NCBI GenBank assembly: GCA_030594645.1
Contig: JAUVEU010000013.1
Location: forward strand, 1 to 54,693
Length of the DNA: 54,693 nucleotides
Direction: 5' to 3'
Origin: Candidatus Aegiribacteria sp.
Lineage (GTDB): Bacteria; Fermentibacterota; Fermentibacteria; Fermentibacterales; JCC-6
The first letter of the stretch is position 1. Each line of letters starts with the position of its first letter. The notes beneath the pieces were generated by a model. It searched no databases. It saw only the letters and a list, made by a program, of their open reading frames with translations, and was not told the origin of the DNA. The translations under genes and the position numbers were made by a program. Shown piece after piece: positions 42,871-51,702 of this stretch.

Positions 42871-44220
42871 TTAGTTTATTATCAAGAATCGCTCTGTTGA
42901 ATTGAAATCCCCCGACCGTAACTGTACTAAATACATACCTGATGTAAGATCGTTAAGAACAACGCTGTTCTGACCATGTTCATATTCACTGCTTGCGGAA
43001 TTCACCATCCTGCCTGAAAGATCGAACACCTGAATATCCACAGATGAACCGGACGTGAGAATGAAGCGTATTTCAATGCTACCGCAGGAAGGGTTGGGAA
43101 AAGCTCCAAGAAGCTGAACAGGGTTATCTGAAGGTTCATCGTCTTCTATTCCGGTCGGTCCGTAATAAGCATACATTAAATCAAAACTGCCGCTGTCGTA
43201 ATAAGAAATATGTGGCTGTTCATTTGAGTCAAGAGCAATCGAAGTTGTTCCGCCTGGGTACGTGGAACCTGCTGAATAATCTACTGTTGTGATTTCCCAT
43301 GAGGTTCCGTTCCAATAAGCATATTTCAGATCAGACTCTGTATTGCTAAGATAGGAAATATGCGGGTGATCATCTGAATCAAGGGCTATGGATGTCATCG
43401 TGCCCACATCTCCCTGTGTGTCAACTGCTGAGATCTCCCAGGAGGACCCGTTCCATCGGGCATAATTCAGATCGTCATTCGAATGATCGTAATATGAAAT
43501 ATGAGGATAATTGTTGGAATCAAGAGCAATCGATGTGTACCTGCCCACATCACCCACTATGTCTACAGGCGTGATAACCCAGCTGGTTCCATTATAGAGG
43601 GCATGATTCAGGTTCTTGTTCGTGTGATCATAGTACGAAATATGCGGGTTATTGTCTCCTGTACTTTCCAGTGCAAGTGATGTGTATTCTCCCACATATC
43701 CATTGTCATCCACGATGCAGGTGTGCCAGGATGCTCCATCAAAGTATGCATACCACAATCTACAAAAGCCCCACTCAAAGTATGATATATGTGGATAGCT
43801 ATCTCCATCAAGAGCAATCGACGTGTAATATCCCGTATTGTATGGATCGATGGTTGTGAAATTCCAGGAAGTTCCGTCATGCTGTACATACTCACAGTGG
43901 CTCCAGCCTTCTCCACTTCTATTATACGATATATGCGGATGGTCATATTCATCAATTGCGATTGATGTATGTCCGAAAGAATAATCCTTAATGATACTTA
44001 TTTCCCAGGATACTCCATCATGGAACGCGTACTTCAATTGATCCCACAGAGTTCGATAGTACGAAATATGCACATTATCATTGGAATCAACAGCAAGAGA
44101 TGAGTGTCTTCCCTCATTACCTTCAGAATCAACTATTTCTATATGCCAGCTATCTCCAAGAGATGATTCTATGAAAACCAGGCTGATTGCCATTAATACC
44201 GCTGCCTTCATGATTGTCAT
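42871..44220 (-). CDS. Secreted beta-propeller repeat protein with C-terminal sorting domain
   Basis: ATG 44220 with GGAGG 7 bases upstream starts a signal peptide (MKAAVLMAISLVFIESSLG). The body is about seven repeats of ~48 residues with the consensus TSIALDS-x-x-x-P-HISYYD ... L-x-YA-x-WNGTSWEI-x-x-VD, as in seven-bladed propellers. The C-terminus is a FlgD-like/T9SS sorting domain (LLGAFPNPSCGSIEIRFIL, VFDLSGRMVNS, LTSGMYLVQLR). The ligand is unknown; repeats this close to one another suggest recent expansion. Exported and likely surface attached. Confidence 0.85.
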   Translation of the reverse strand: MTIMKAAVLMAISLVFIESSLGDSWHIEIVDSEGNEGRHSSLAVDSNDNVHISYYRTLWDQLKYAFHDGVSWEISIIKDYSFGHTSIAIDEYDHPHISYNRSGEGWSHCEYVQHDGTSWNFTTIDPYNTGYYTSIALDGDSYPHISYFEWGFCRLWYAYFDGASWHTCIVDDNGYVGEYTSLALESTGDNNPHISYYDHTNKNLNHALYNGTSWVITPVDIVGDVGRYTSIALDSNNYPHISYYDHSNDDLNYARWNGSSWEISAVDTQGDVGTMTSIALDSDDHPHISYLSNTESDLKYAYWNGTSWEITTVDYSAGSTYPGGTTSIALDSNEQPHISYYDSGSFDLMYAYYGPTGIEDDEPSDNPVQLLGAFPNPSCGSIEIRFILTSGSSVDIQVFDLSGRMVNSASSEYEHGQNSVVLNDLTSGMYLVQLRSGDFNSTERFLIIN

Positions 44221-44413
44221 GCAAAATCCTCCTTGCAATTTATTCTCGCTGGTCATTTATATTGATTATACACAAATAAGCCAGAGCAGCAAGTGATAAT
44301 GGCATAACATAGAATGTTGCAGGCTCGCTAACAGTTCGCGGTAGGAATGCCGGTTACCCACCCCCCCTACTTTACAGAACCCTGGAAGGCGTTGGCCGGT
44401 AATCGCCAGAGTC

Positions 44414-44647
44414 ATGATACGCGATGCGCAAATTAATGAAACCTCTTTACTGAAAACGGTATCGAAACTGGAAACAGCAATCGAGGCTGCGAAGGGAAGC
44501 GGAATCTTCTCCGTCATCATCCCTGTTGATTATACCAGGGTTCAGTATGTTAACCGCATGAGAAAAGGAAAACCTGGACAGGTAGTATATTACAGGGAAA
44601 AACTGTCTTTATTGATCTGGACAGACTGTTCTGAATTGAATAGTTAA
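44414..44647 (+). pseudogene. NFACT-R-like (RqcH/Tae2 C-terminal type) fragment
   Basis: The 77-codon frame matches the C-terminal half of an NFACT-R domain: a helix SLLKTVSKLETAIEAAKGSG, then VDYTRVQYVNRMRKGKPGQVVYY and a final hydrophobic strand. In full proteins the N-terminal part carries the WLH and GSHV motifs; here upstream sequence (about 44353-44413) reads in another frame and ends in GNRQSH, so the join appears to be shifted. NFACT-R proteins handle stalled 50S-tRNA complexes. A remnant, not a working gene, if the reading is right. Confidence 0.5.
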
Positions 44648-44681
44648 TATACTTAATCAGAAGATGATATGGAGTAAGGAC

Positions 44682-45088
44682 ATGAACAGTAAATTCACAC
44701 TGGCACATACTGAAATATTCAAGTCTACCTATCTCTCCCAGGCCCTCGAACCGCCAGAACTTGAGCTTTTCATGTTACGGCGGTTCTTGAAGATGAGATT
44801 GGCGGGTTTCACACTGGAGTGAATATCGAAAATTCCTCTTATGGGTTTACTGTATGTGCCGAAAGGGTGGCGGTTTTCTCAGCAGTTTCAAAAGGACATA
44901 AGAAATTCAAAAGGATCCTGATGTATTCACCCGATGGTGAACCTCGTCAATGTGGCGCCTGCAGGGAAGTGCTGGCAGAGTTCTGCAATGATGATTTTTC
45001 GGTGATTGTGGCAACGGATAATACTGTTAACCAATACACCCTCGCCGAACTCCTTCCTAACCGCTTCAAGGTCGTGTTTGCTCCGTGA
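44682..45088 (+). pseudogene. cdd: Cytidine deaminase with frameshift near the N-terminus
   Basis: GGAGTAAGGAC precedes ATG 44682. The frame stays open to TGA 44820-44822. A second frame from GTG 44819 encodes VNIENSSYGFTVCAERVAV and RQCGACREVLAEF (zinc Cys and CAE motif intact), the body of cytidine deaminase. Adding one T to the T4 run at 44767-44770 joins both: ...LELFHVTAVLEDEIGGFHTG and on through NIENSSYG, giving about 135 residues, the usual length. So it is either a working gene with a sequencing or assembly error or a one-base pseudogene. The NFACT-R fragment before it is also damaged. Confidence 0.7.
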
Positions 45089-45224
45089 AAACGAGATTCA
45101 GAACTGTATATCCATCTCGGTATCCCATTCGGAATTGCCTGATTCTTCTCCGACAGGAAGATCTGTGTGAGTTCAACGATATTCTGATACTCCATTGTAA
45201 TCGATTTGAACAGGGAGCAGAATA

Positions 45225-46643
45225 GTGCGTATATTGATGGTGAAAGGATCCTCTTTCAATCGCGAGGTTCCGCAATATTCATATCCGCTTGGATTGATGT
45301 ATATGGCCTCATATCTTCGATCAAAGCAGCCGTATCATGAAATAGAAATTATGGATCTTCATTGCCACAGGCATCCATACGATCTTCTTCAAAAGCGGCT
45401 GGAGACCTGGGATCCGCAGGTAATAGCAATCTCCGCTCTTACATGTGAAGCAGATAGCCTTCACAGGATTTCAGCAATGGCAAGGGCAAGAAACCCTTTG
45501 ACTGTTGTTGTGGTCGGCGGACCCCACATCTCAGCATGCACGAATGACGTAGAAGAAGACATGAATATAAACATGCTGGTTGTAGGAGAAGGTGAAAGTG
45601 CTTTTTCAGAGCTTATTGAAAGACTATCAAACGGTGATAGTATATCTGGAATTCCCGGAACTGCATTAAGAGTTGATGGAAAAATGGAGTGGGGTGTACC
45701 TGGAGAGCTTATCTCCGATCTTGATTCGATTCCATTTCCTGCCTGGGATCTCGTGGATATCAAGAAGTACGCGCGGATGGGCCGTGCGGGTAATACCCGG
45801 CGGGGCAGGTACATGCCTATCTTCACGTCGAGAGGATGTCCATACCGGTGTTGCTACTGTCACAACGTTTTCGGTAAAACATTTAATTGCAGATCTGCTG
45901 AAAATGTAGTCGAGGAAATAAAGCAGATAGTTGATACATTTAGAATTACCGATATCGAGATATTCGACGATGCCTTCAATATTAACCATGACCGTGCCAA
46001 GTCCATCTGTAACATGCTGCTCGAACTCGACCTTGGATTATCTCTTGCCTTTCCAAATGGTGTAAGGGCTGACCATCTTGATCGGGAGCTTGTAAACCTT
46101 CTCGCCAGAGCAGGAACCACAAATCTCGCGGTTGGAGTCGAGACGGCATCTCCGGAGCTTCAGAAAGCGATTGGCAAGAACCTGAATCTCGAAAGCGCGA
46201 AGAAAGCAATAACCTTAGCCGATAGAGCAGGAATCGTTACCAGTGGATACTTTATGTTTGGATTCCCGGATGAAACTGCAGAACAGATACAGGAAACTAT
46301 TGCCTACGCTGAGAGTACCGATCTCTTTTTCGCAAGCTTCTTTATTGTAACACCGTATCCAGGAACACCTCTGTGGGTACAGACCATGTCAACAGTCGAT
46401 TCATCTGTTATTAATTTCAGCGACTACAATTATCTTTCAGGCTACTTCAACCTCGGTGAAGTAAGCGGTAACGAACTGCGTCGCCTGCAGAAGGAAGCGT
46501 ATAGACGGTTTTATTCGAAGAAAAAGTGGAAAATACTAAAGTCTATTTTCAGGCTACGTATTGACTTTCGTAATGCTGCCTGGCTCTGGCTTGGACGGAT
46601 GCGGGATAAAGCCAGGTTAAAAACATACAGTAGTGAACCCTGA
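45225..46643 (+). CDS. Cobalamin-binding radical SAM protein (B12-rSAM)
   Basis: Protein of 472 residues starting at GTG 45225 (GGGAG upstream). The N-terminal B12-binding Rossmann domain (about 1-150) has PLGLMYMASYLR and VVVVGGPHISA; the canonical DxHxxG is absent, as usual in this class. The radical SAM core has C205, C209 and C212 in GCPYRCCYC, EIFDDAFNIN, NGVRADHLDRELVNLLARAG and GVETASPELQKAIGKN. A short C-terminal domain follows. Members methylate unactivated carbons or cyclise; substrate unknown. The adjacent GT39-like gene (57 bases later) suggests a lipid or polymer target. Confidence 0.88.
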   Translation: MRILMVKGSSFNREVPQYSYPLGLMYMASYLRSKQPYHEIEIMDLHCHRHPYDLLQKRLETWDPQVIAISALTCEADSLHRISAMARARNPLTVVVVGGPHISACTNDVEEDMNINMLVVGEGESAFSELIERLSNGDSISGIPGTALRVDGKMEWGVPGELISDLDSIPFPAWDLVDIKKYARMGRAGNTRRGRYMPIFTSRGCPYRCCYCHNVFGKTFNCRSAENVVEEIKQIVDTFRITDIEIFDDAFNINHDRAKSICNMLLELDLGLSLAFPNGVRADHLDRELVNLLARAGTTNLAVGVETASPELQKAIGKNLNLESAKKAITLADRAGIVTSGYFMFGFPDETAEQIQETIAYAESTDLFFASFFIVTPYPGTPLWVQTMSTVDSSVINFSDYNYLSGYFNLGEVSGNELRRLQKEAYRRFYSKKKWKILKSIFRLRIDFRNAAWLWLGRMRDKARLKTYSSEP

Positions 46644-46700
46644 TCCGGTACAGGCTTGAATAATCAAAACTGCTTCAATTTGATACGGAGACAGATTAAG

Positions 46701-48458
46701 ATGCGAAATATTACACTGCTTATACTGGGAATTATTCTACTCTCCGTTTTTGCAGCGTATGCTCTTTCAGGTTCAAGAACTGAGGGTCCGTTCGATAAGG
46801 TAATTCAAATTCTGGTTCTTTCCCCGGCTATTGTCTGTATTGCCTGGCCATTATCGAAGTGGATAAGAAAGGATCTGACGCTTTCTGCGGTTCGATTTCT
46901 GGACGGAATAAGAGTCAGTCATTTTCTGACTCTTTCATCGATCCTTTTATTCGCATTCACCGCCTGGATGGCCATGTATCCGCTTGAAGGAACGGCAAAG
47001 GGGGCAGACGAAGCAGCGCATCTTTTTCAGGCGAAGATATTTGCCTCCGGTGAGCTATCAGCCCCCATCCCACCTGTGTCCGATCCAGAGAGATTTTTCC
47101 CCAGCAGGCATTTGATAATGAAAGATGAAATGTGGTTCTGTCAGTATACTCCTACTCATTCATTCCTTATGGTACCATTTGTCTGGTTCGACCTGACCAG
47201 TCTACTGGGACCGCTTGAGGGAGTTTTATCTCTTATCGGTATCTTCCTGCTTATTCGATTGTGGACAAATAGCAGAATGGCGAAATTGACCATAATCCTG
47301 CTTCTGCTTTCTCCCTTTTTCCTGATGATGACATCGACCTATATGGCGCACAATTCAAATCTGATGTTCGTTACCTGGAGCCTGTATTTCCTCAGTATTT
47401 ACTGGAAAAGCGACAGTTACATATGTACTCTGGCATCCGGCTTTCTCCTGGGGCTGGCGCTTACAACAAAACCATACCCCATAATCGTTTGGAGTGTGTT
47501 CCTATTAATCGTACTTGCGCTGAAAGGACGAAGGGGATTCAAAGCGCTGCTGGGTCTGGTTCTGGGTTCCATACTTCCCGTCGCGGGATTCCTGTTACTG
47601 AACCTGTATTACACGGGAAGTCTGTTAACAACGCCGTATCAGATATCCAGAGGGGGAAGACTGATCGGATTCGGATTGGATAAGACATGGTTCCCCGTGT
47701 ATGGAGATTACAATCACACATTATGGCGGGGTATCAAGATCGGACTCGGGCAGATTGCGGCTGGCGCTACAACTCTTTTTGGCTGGCCTCTTTTGTCCAT
47801 TGTTCCCCTCATCGCTTCTTTTGGACTGATGAGGGAGGACAGGAGAGTTCTCTGGCTGTTTCTACCCCTGCCCGCAATGTTCATCCTGTTACTCCCGCAC
47901 GCATGGCCTGCAGTGATATACGGACCGCGTCACTACTTCACTTTCCTCCCTGTTATACTCTTTCTGTCAATTCTGGGATTGATATTCATTATTCGTGTCG
48001 CAAAAACAAAGTGGGGAGATCGGGGAGGAAATTTCGTCTTTCTGGTTCTGGCAGGACTGTTCGGGATCACCATATTTCTCTACCTCCCTGAGGAAATCAG
48101 ATTCAAGTCAGGTGCATGGCTGACAATCGATGGAAAGCCCCTGGAACTGGCTCAGGAAACTGTCGAGATTCCTGCTGTGGTATTCATGGAGGCTTCCGAT
48201 CACGGTTACCCGAACCTTTTCAGCGGCCTGAATTTCACCTCGCCGTTCCTGGACAGCGAAATCATCTTCTGTGTACATCAAACAGCTGAAGAGGATCAGG
48301 AGTTCATGGCAGCTTTTCCTGAAAGGGAATACTATCTCTATTTCATCGACGAAACAGGATCTCACTCTATGAAATCCTGGAACCTCGAACTTGCGGAAGA
48401 TTTAGTTCCCTCAAGGTTTTTGCATGATGACCCTACCGAGAATCGGGATTCTCCCTAA
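46701..48458 (+). CDS. GT39-like polytopic glycosyltransferase/membrane protein
   Basis: Membrane protein of about 585 residues with ten or more hydrophobic segments. The first lumenal loop has EGTAKGADEAAHLFQAKIFASGEL, with acidic residues (D-E) placed like the catalytic Asp/Glu of ArnT/PMT-type GT39 enzymes that use polyprenyl-phosphate sugars. A soluble C-terminal part (about 500-585) follows. ATG 46701 with GGAG upstream is preferred to TTG 46656. A polyprenyl-linked sugar transferase for lipid or protein glycosylation is likely; the exact sugar is not. Confidence 0.7.
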   Translation: MRNITLLILGIILLSVFAAYALSGSRTEGPFDKVIQILVLSPAIVCIAWPLSKWIRKDLTLSAVRFLDGIRVSHFLTLSSILLFAFTAWMAMYPLEGTAKGADEAAHLFQAKIFASGELSAPIPPVSDPERFFPSRHLIMKDEMWFCQYTPTHSFLMVPFVWFDLTSLLGPLEGVLSLIGIFLLIRLWTNSRMAKLTIILLLLSPFFLMMTSTYMAHNSNLMFVTWSLYFLSIYWKSDSYICTLASGFLLGLALTTKPYPIIVWSVFLLIVLALKGRRGFKALLGLVLGSILPVAGFLLLNLYYTGSLLTTPYQISRGGRLIGFGLDKTWFPVYGDYNHTLWRGIKIGLGQIAAGATTLFGWPLLSIVPLIASFGLMREDRRVLWLFLPLPAMFILLLPHAWPAVIYGPRHYFTFLPVILFLSILGLIFIIRVAKTKWGDRGGNFVFLVLAGLFGITIFLYLPEEIRFKSGAWLTIDGKPLELAQETVEIPAVVFMEASDHGYPNLFSGLNFTSPFLDSEIIFCVHQTAEEDQEFMAAFPEREYYLYFIDETGSHSMKSWNLELAEDLVPSRFLHDDPTENRDSP

Positions 48459-48741
48459 CCAGGCCGGGCTTACCTTTCTGACCCTTATTAGTACATTATC
48501 ACTCTATGGGAAATATAAATATCTGAAAACTATTCAATTCCGATCAGATTTACCACCTTGCTTAAGGTATAGTCAGCGAAACTGATTACTGTACGATTGA
48601 TAATCATGCAATCACAGTATTGTCTTTCTCGATTATGACATAAATACCATAAAGGTGAACTCCGCAAACTATAGACTGAGAGTCAGAGCATTATGTACTT
48701 AAATCGGATAGGTGCCCCTGTTAATGGTGTAGAGCCAAGAA
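48459..48741. other. Gene-free spacer before the first HTH element
   Basis: About 280 bases without a credible ORF or RNA gene. It ends at the conserved leader of repeat copy A. Nothing else recognised. Confidence 0.4.
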
Positions 48742-48870
48742 ATACCACACAACCTACTGTCATTTTTGTAAATATGTGTTCTCAGTATTTGCGCTGATAA
48801 GGCGGTTTCTTCTGATAAGTTGAAGAAGTGTGGTACGTCCCCTAGGTTTCCTACTTTGTTTTACTGGTAC
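48742..48870 (+). repeat. HTH-element repeat, copy A (leader plus 54-bp core)
   Basis: Core 48817-48870 (AAGTTGAAGAAGTGTGGTAC...TTTTACTGGTAC) is repeated at 51249-51302 and 54640-54693. This copy differs from the others at one position (CCTAGG for CCTGGG). The 75 bases before it (ATACCACACAACC... to GGTTTCTTCTGAT) match copy C at roughly 87%. ATACCACAC at 48742 can pair with GTGTGGTAC at 48829, so the unit may fold as a hairpin. The core starts with the TTG codon that opens the following HTH reading frame. Confidence 0.85.
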
Positions 48871-49323
48871 ACCGGACTTGTGTCCAGTCGAACTCGCGCA
48901 AAGCACACATATCCTGTCCTTATAGTGCGTCCTGATCTATTGAAAGTAAAACCTAAAACCAAGAAATACCGGAATCCTGTCATGTACGCTCAGGAGCTTC
49001 GTGATGAGATGGTCCGTGATAACCTCACCAGGAAGCAGCTAGCAGAACGGCATGGGATTTCGTCTGATAGGATAACTCAGTGGCTATGTTTGCTAAAGCT
49101 TCCTGAAGAGATGAAGAGAACGATAAGGGCTCTTGGGAACCATTTGGATAGGCCGGCAATAACAGAGAGATCTCTACGGAAAATGAGAAGAAACAAAAAG
49201 CCGACGAACCCTCAGAGGCTCCGTTTTCAAGTTCATCAGCGTGATTTCAATCGAATTAAAATACAAACTACAGTGGAACCCTCCGAAACCAGATCACCCT
49301 TACCCAAGAACTTGCTGAGCTGA
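48820..49323 (+). CDS. ParB/KorB-like HTH protein, element copy A
   Basis: Frame runs from TTG 48820 inside the repeat core. The core codes KKCGTSPRFPTLFYWYT, followed by a variable 35-residue stretch and then a strongly conserved HTH: YRNPVMYAQELRDEMVRDNL, TRKQLAERHGISSDRITQWL (helix-turn-helix) and LLKLPEE, ending in ITERSLRKMRR. The pattern is that of ParB/Spo0J-like DNA-binding domains. The paralogue at 51252 is identical at 39 of 46 residues over the HTH core. The true start is uncertain; ATG 48984 would give only the HTH domain. After residue ~130 the frame drifts, and other frames look coding. Confidence 0.6.
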   Translation: MKKCGTSPRFPTLFYWYTGLVSSRTRAKHTYPVLIVRPDLLKVKPKTKKYRNPVMYAQELRDEMVRDNLTRKQLAERHGISSDRITQWLCLLKLPEEMKRTIRALGNHLDRPAITERSLRKMRRNKKPTNPQRLRFQVHQRDFNRIKIQTTVEPSETRSPLPKNLLS

Positions 49324-49391
49324 TGAAGCGGTGGGAAGATTTCCAGACCGAATTAGCAAAAAGGTCTGGTTCTTCTAAAGCGTCGGACTAG
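49240..49391 (+). pseudogene. Decayed 3' extension of the HTH gene, copy A
   Basis: Beyond the conserved HTH two other frames look coding in turn: one reads SVISIELKYKLQWNPPKPDHPY, then a second reads TLTQELAELMKRWEDFQTEL ending at TAG 49389-49391. This pattern suggests a longer C-terminal domain broken by frameshifts. The family is not recognised. Confidence 0.3.
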
Positions 49392-49580
49392 CCAAATTCG
49401 TGATTCCTGCTCTAGTGAAGTTGATACGCCAAACGTGCGTCAAATAGAGCTGAATCACAATAAGCACAATATCCTGTGGTTATGCGCGGTCTGTTGCCTA
49501 TATCTTGTGGTAGAAGTAACGTCGATCAAATAACAGTCAAATAACGAGCAAATGAACCCTGCTTCACCGTATCTGCGTTG

Positions 49581-51050
49581 TTAAGCCCAGAATGGAACGT
49601 AACTTGCATGCCGTCTTGACTCACTTTCCGGGTTATAGGAGTGGATCAAGTCTGCCTCAATAGTATCTTTTATCACACGAGAGACCTGGGCAAGGTTCTT
49701 CTTCTCAATACCGAATCGTTTCCGCAACGTTGTGTTGGTCATCTGTTTTCGCTGCACATGCTGCAGACAGGCATGAAGGTAGCATGCTCGGACGCGGTCG
49801 GATTTGTCCATGTCTGCGAAGGTCTTGTGAGCAAATAGAACTGCCCGGGTGTGGCCACCGACCACTTCGAACAGTGGGGCAGGCAACTGGGCAAACTCGG
49901 TCTCGAACACAACCTTATCCACACCACTACCTCGCTCTTCGCAAATACCTATTCGCCGCAAGAAAGAAGCAAGAGCTTCATTGCGCGACTGGGGTGGCGT
50001 ATCCAGGAAGCGCATCGTATCCACTAGTGGTTGTCCTGGGTTTGTAATCTCCAATCTACTGTCGAAGATTTCGACCATCGGCCCGGTGCCGGTTATAGTG
50101 AAATCCTGGTGAATGATGACATTGGCCACCAACTCACGAATAGCCAATTCTGGGTACATCGGAATGGTCTTCCGAAAAGCCTCGCCGATCACCTCGCTCT
50201 CGGGCAGCATGTCTTTAAGAAAACCAATTATACCTTCGAATCCGACTGCATAACCCTTATGGCCTTGATATTCGCGTTTCGTTCGAACCCGACCGTCGCC
50301 GTCGTACTCAATAACCCGTAGCGCTTTTCGCTCAAGATGTCGAAAACGCGACAGATCTGATGCGAAAAGGATTGCACCCAGGTTTAGAATATCCCATTGT
50401 CCACATTCACGGGTTTGAATCATGTGGTCTTCGCTTAACCGAGCAAGAATTGCATCACGGTTTTCAGGAAGGGGTACATCCAGTAGCCTGAAATAGGATG
50501 GATAGTCCAGCAATCGCAGGACATCTGTACCACTGACAGACTCTTCCGCGACCTGCTGTTCAAACGGAGTTGTATCGAAAACGCGCCAGAGAACGCGTTC
50601 CTTCTCCTGAAAATCCTTCAGCTTCTTCTTATAGGAACCCACCCGGATGTATTCGATCCCCTTAAACTGCACCGGCTGATGATTCGCACGGGGGATCTCA
50701 ATCATAGAGATTTGTTTGCTGTTAACCTCGAATTCGATGAACCTGAAATGAATCCGAGGGGTGAGTAAATACAGCAGCCAGTTCTCTAACTCTTCGTTGC
50801 CCTTCTTGGCTTGGGATGGCTTGAATGTTGTACCGATCACATCATGTGTTGCATCGTACACTCCCCATACAAGATAGGCATTTGCCTTACCGTATAGAGC
50901 AGCAGAATTAGCTAGTGCTGAGATGTACTCACCGATCTCCACAGTATTGGCATTGTCGCACTTGAACTCTACCCACTCTGTTTCCTTTGGTAACTGGCAA
51001 AGTTCATGCAACAAACCTGCAAGAAAAACGGGGTTATCATTTTGTATCAC
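49581..51050 (-). CDS. Schlafen AlbA_2 / ATP-binding regulator-like protein
   Basis: Protein of 489 residues. The N-terminal AlbA_2 domain (about 15-165): ETEWVEFKCDNANTVEIGEYISALANSAAL, AYLVWGVYDATHDVIGTTF and IEYIRVGSYKKKLKDF. A linker follows, then a GHKL-type ATPase (HATPase_c_4): YPELAIRELVANVIIHQDF, MVEIFDSRLEITNPG and ICEERGSGVDKVVFE. The C-terminus has a winged-helix-like LRKRFGIEKKNLAQVSRVIKD. These proteins occur as accessory regulators and near anti-phage genes. It is bracketed by copies A and B of the HTH repeat, opposite in strand to both. No partner gene is next to it. Confidence 0.85.
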   Translation of the reverse strand: MIQNDNPVFLAGLLHELCQLPKETEWVEFKCDNANTVEIGEYISALANSAALYGKANAYLVWGVYDATHDVIGTTFKPSQAKKGNEELENWLLYLLTPRIHFRFIEFEVNSKQISMIEIPRANHQPVQFKGIEYIRVGSYKKKLKDFQEKERVLWRVFDTTPFEQQVAEESVSGTDVLRLLDYPSYFRLLDVPLPENRDAILARLSEDHMIQTRECGQWDILNLGAILFASDLSRFRHLERKALRVIEYDGDGRVRTKREYQGHKGYAVGFEGIIGFLKDMLPESEVIGEAFRKTIPMYPELAIRELVANVIIHQDFTITGTGPMVEIFDSRLEITNPGQPLVDTMRFLDTPPQSRNEALASFLRRIGICEERGSGVDKVVFETEFAQLPAPLFEVVGGHTRAVLFAHKTFADMDKSDRVRACYLHACLQHVQRKQMTNTTLRKRFGIEKKNLAQVSRVIKDTIEADLIHSYNPESESRRHASYVPFWA

Positions 51051-51248
51051 TAATGCCCTCCATGACAGCCTTTTCGGCAGAATTTGAAATAGGAACCTTG
51101 ATTATTCACTTTCTGTAACTGTTTCCCTAAACAGTCTATATGCTCTTTTCTATATCTGCTTATTCACTTGAAACTTATGATACCGCTGTCAACAGTAACC
51201 AGTCAAGGTCTCTATCAGATGAGGAGCTTCGTTAATGGCGTGAAGCAT

Positions 51249-51302
51249 AAGTTGAAGAAGTGTGGTACGTCCCCTGGGTTTCCTACTTTGTTTTACTGGT
51301 AC
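51249..51302 (+). repeat. 54-bp core repeat, copy B
   Basis: Identical to copy C over all 54 bases and to copy A at 53. Before it, GTTAATGGCGTGAAGC resembles the GTTAATGGTGTAGAGC at 48720, but the ~75-bp leader seen in A and C is absent, as if deleted. The core again opens the HTH frame (TTG 51252). Confidence 0.85.
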
Positions 51303-51662
51303 ACCAACCCAATGACCATACGAACCCTTTTTGCTCCTGTTATTCTGCTGAAATCTTCGTTCATTTGTGCTAATAGAGTGAAACCCGCTATGAAGATCTA
51401 TCGTAATCCTGTGATCTACGCTCAAGAACTGCATGAAGAGATGATCCGTGATGACTTGACCAGAAAGCAGCTTGCTGAAAGACAGGGCGTCAGCTCAGAC
51501 CGGATAACACAGTGGCTTTGTCTGCTGAAACTTCCCAAAGAAAAGCTTAATGAGATAGAAGCGCTGGGTGATTATTGGAGCAGGCAGATGGTCACGGAAA
51601 GGGAGTTACGTAAGATCAGAAGGAGTTTGGGCCAGAAGAACAAAGCAATTACTTATAATTAG
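51252..51662 (+). CDS. ParB/KorB-like HTH protein, element copy B
   Basis: Paralogue of the copy A gene, about 136 residues from TTG 51252. Order and spacing are the same: core-encoded KKCGTSPGFPTLFYWYT, exactly 35 variable residues, then YRNPVIYAQELHEEMIRDDL, TRKQLAERQGVSSDRITQWL and LLKLPKEKLNEIEALG, with VTERELRKIRR. Between A and B the HTH core (46 residues) keeps 39 identities while about a quarter of the bases differ, mostly silent, so the protein is under selection. ATG 51390 (MKIYRNP) is an alternative start. The frame ends cleanly with no extra 3' domain. Confidence 0.65.
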   Translation: MKKCGTSPGFPTLFYWYTNPMTIRTLFAPVILLKSSFICANRVKPAMKIYRNPVIYAQELHEEMIRDDLTRKQLAERQGVSSDRITQWLCLLKLPKEKLNEIEALGDYWSRQMVTERELRKIRRSLGQKNKAITYN

Positions 51663-51702
51663 TAGAATATTTACCAAATACCAGATAACTGGTTCTGCAG
51701 GA

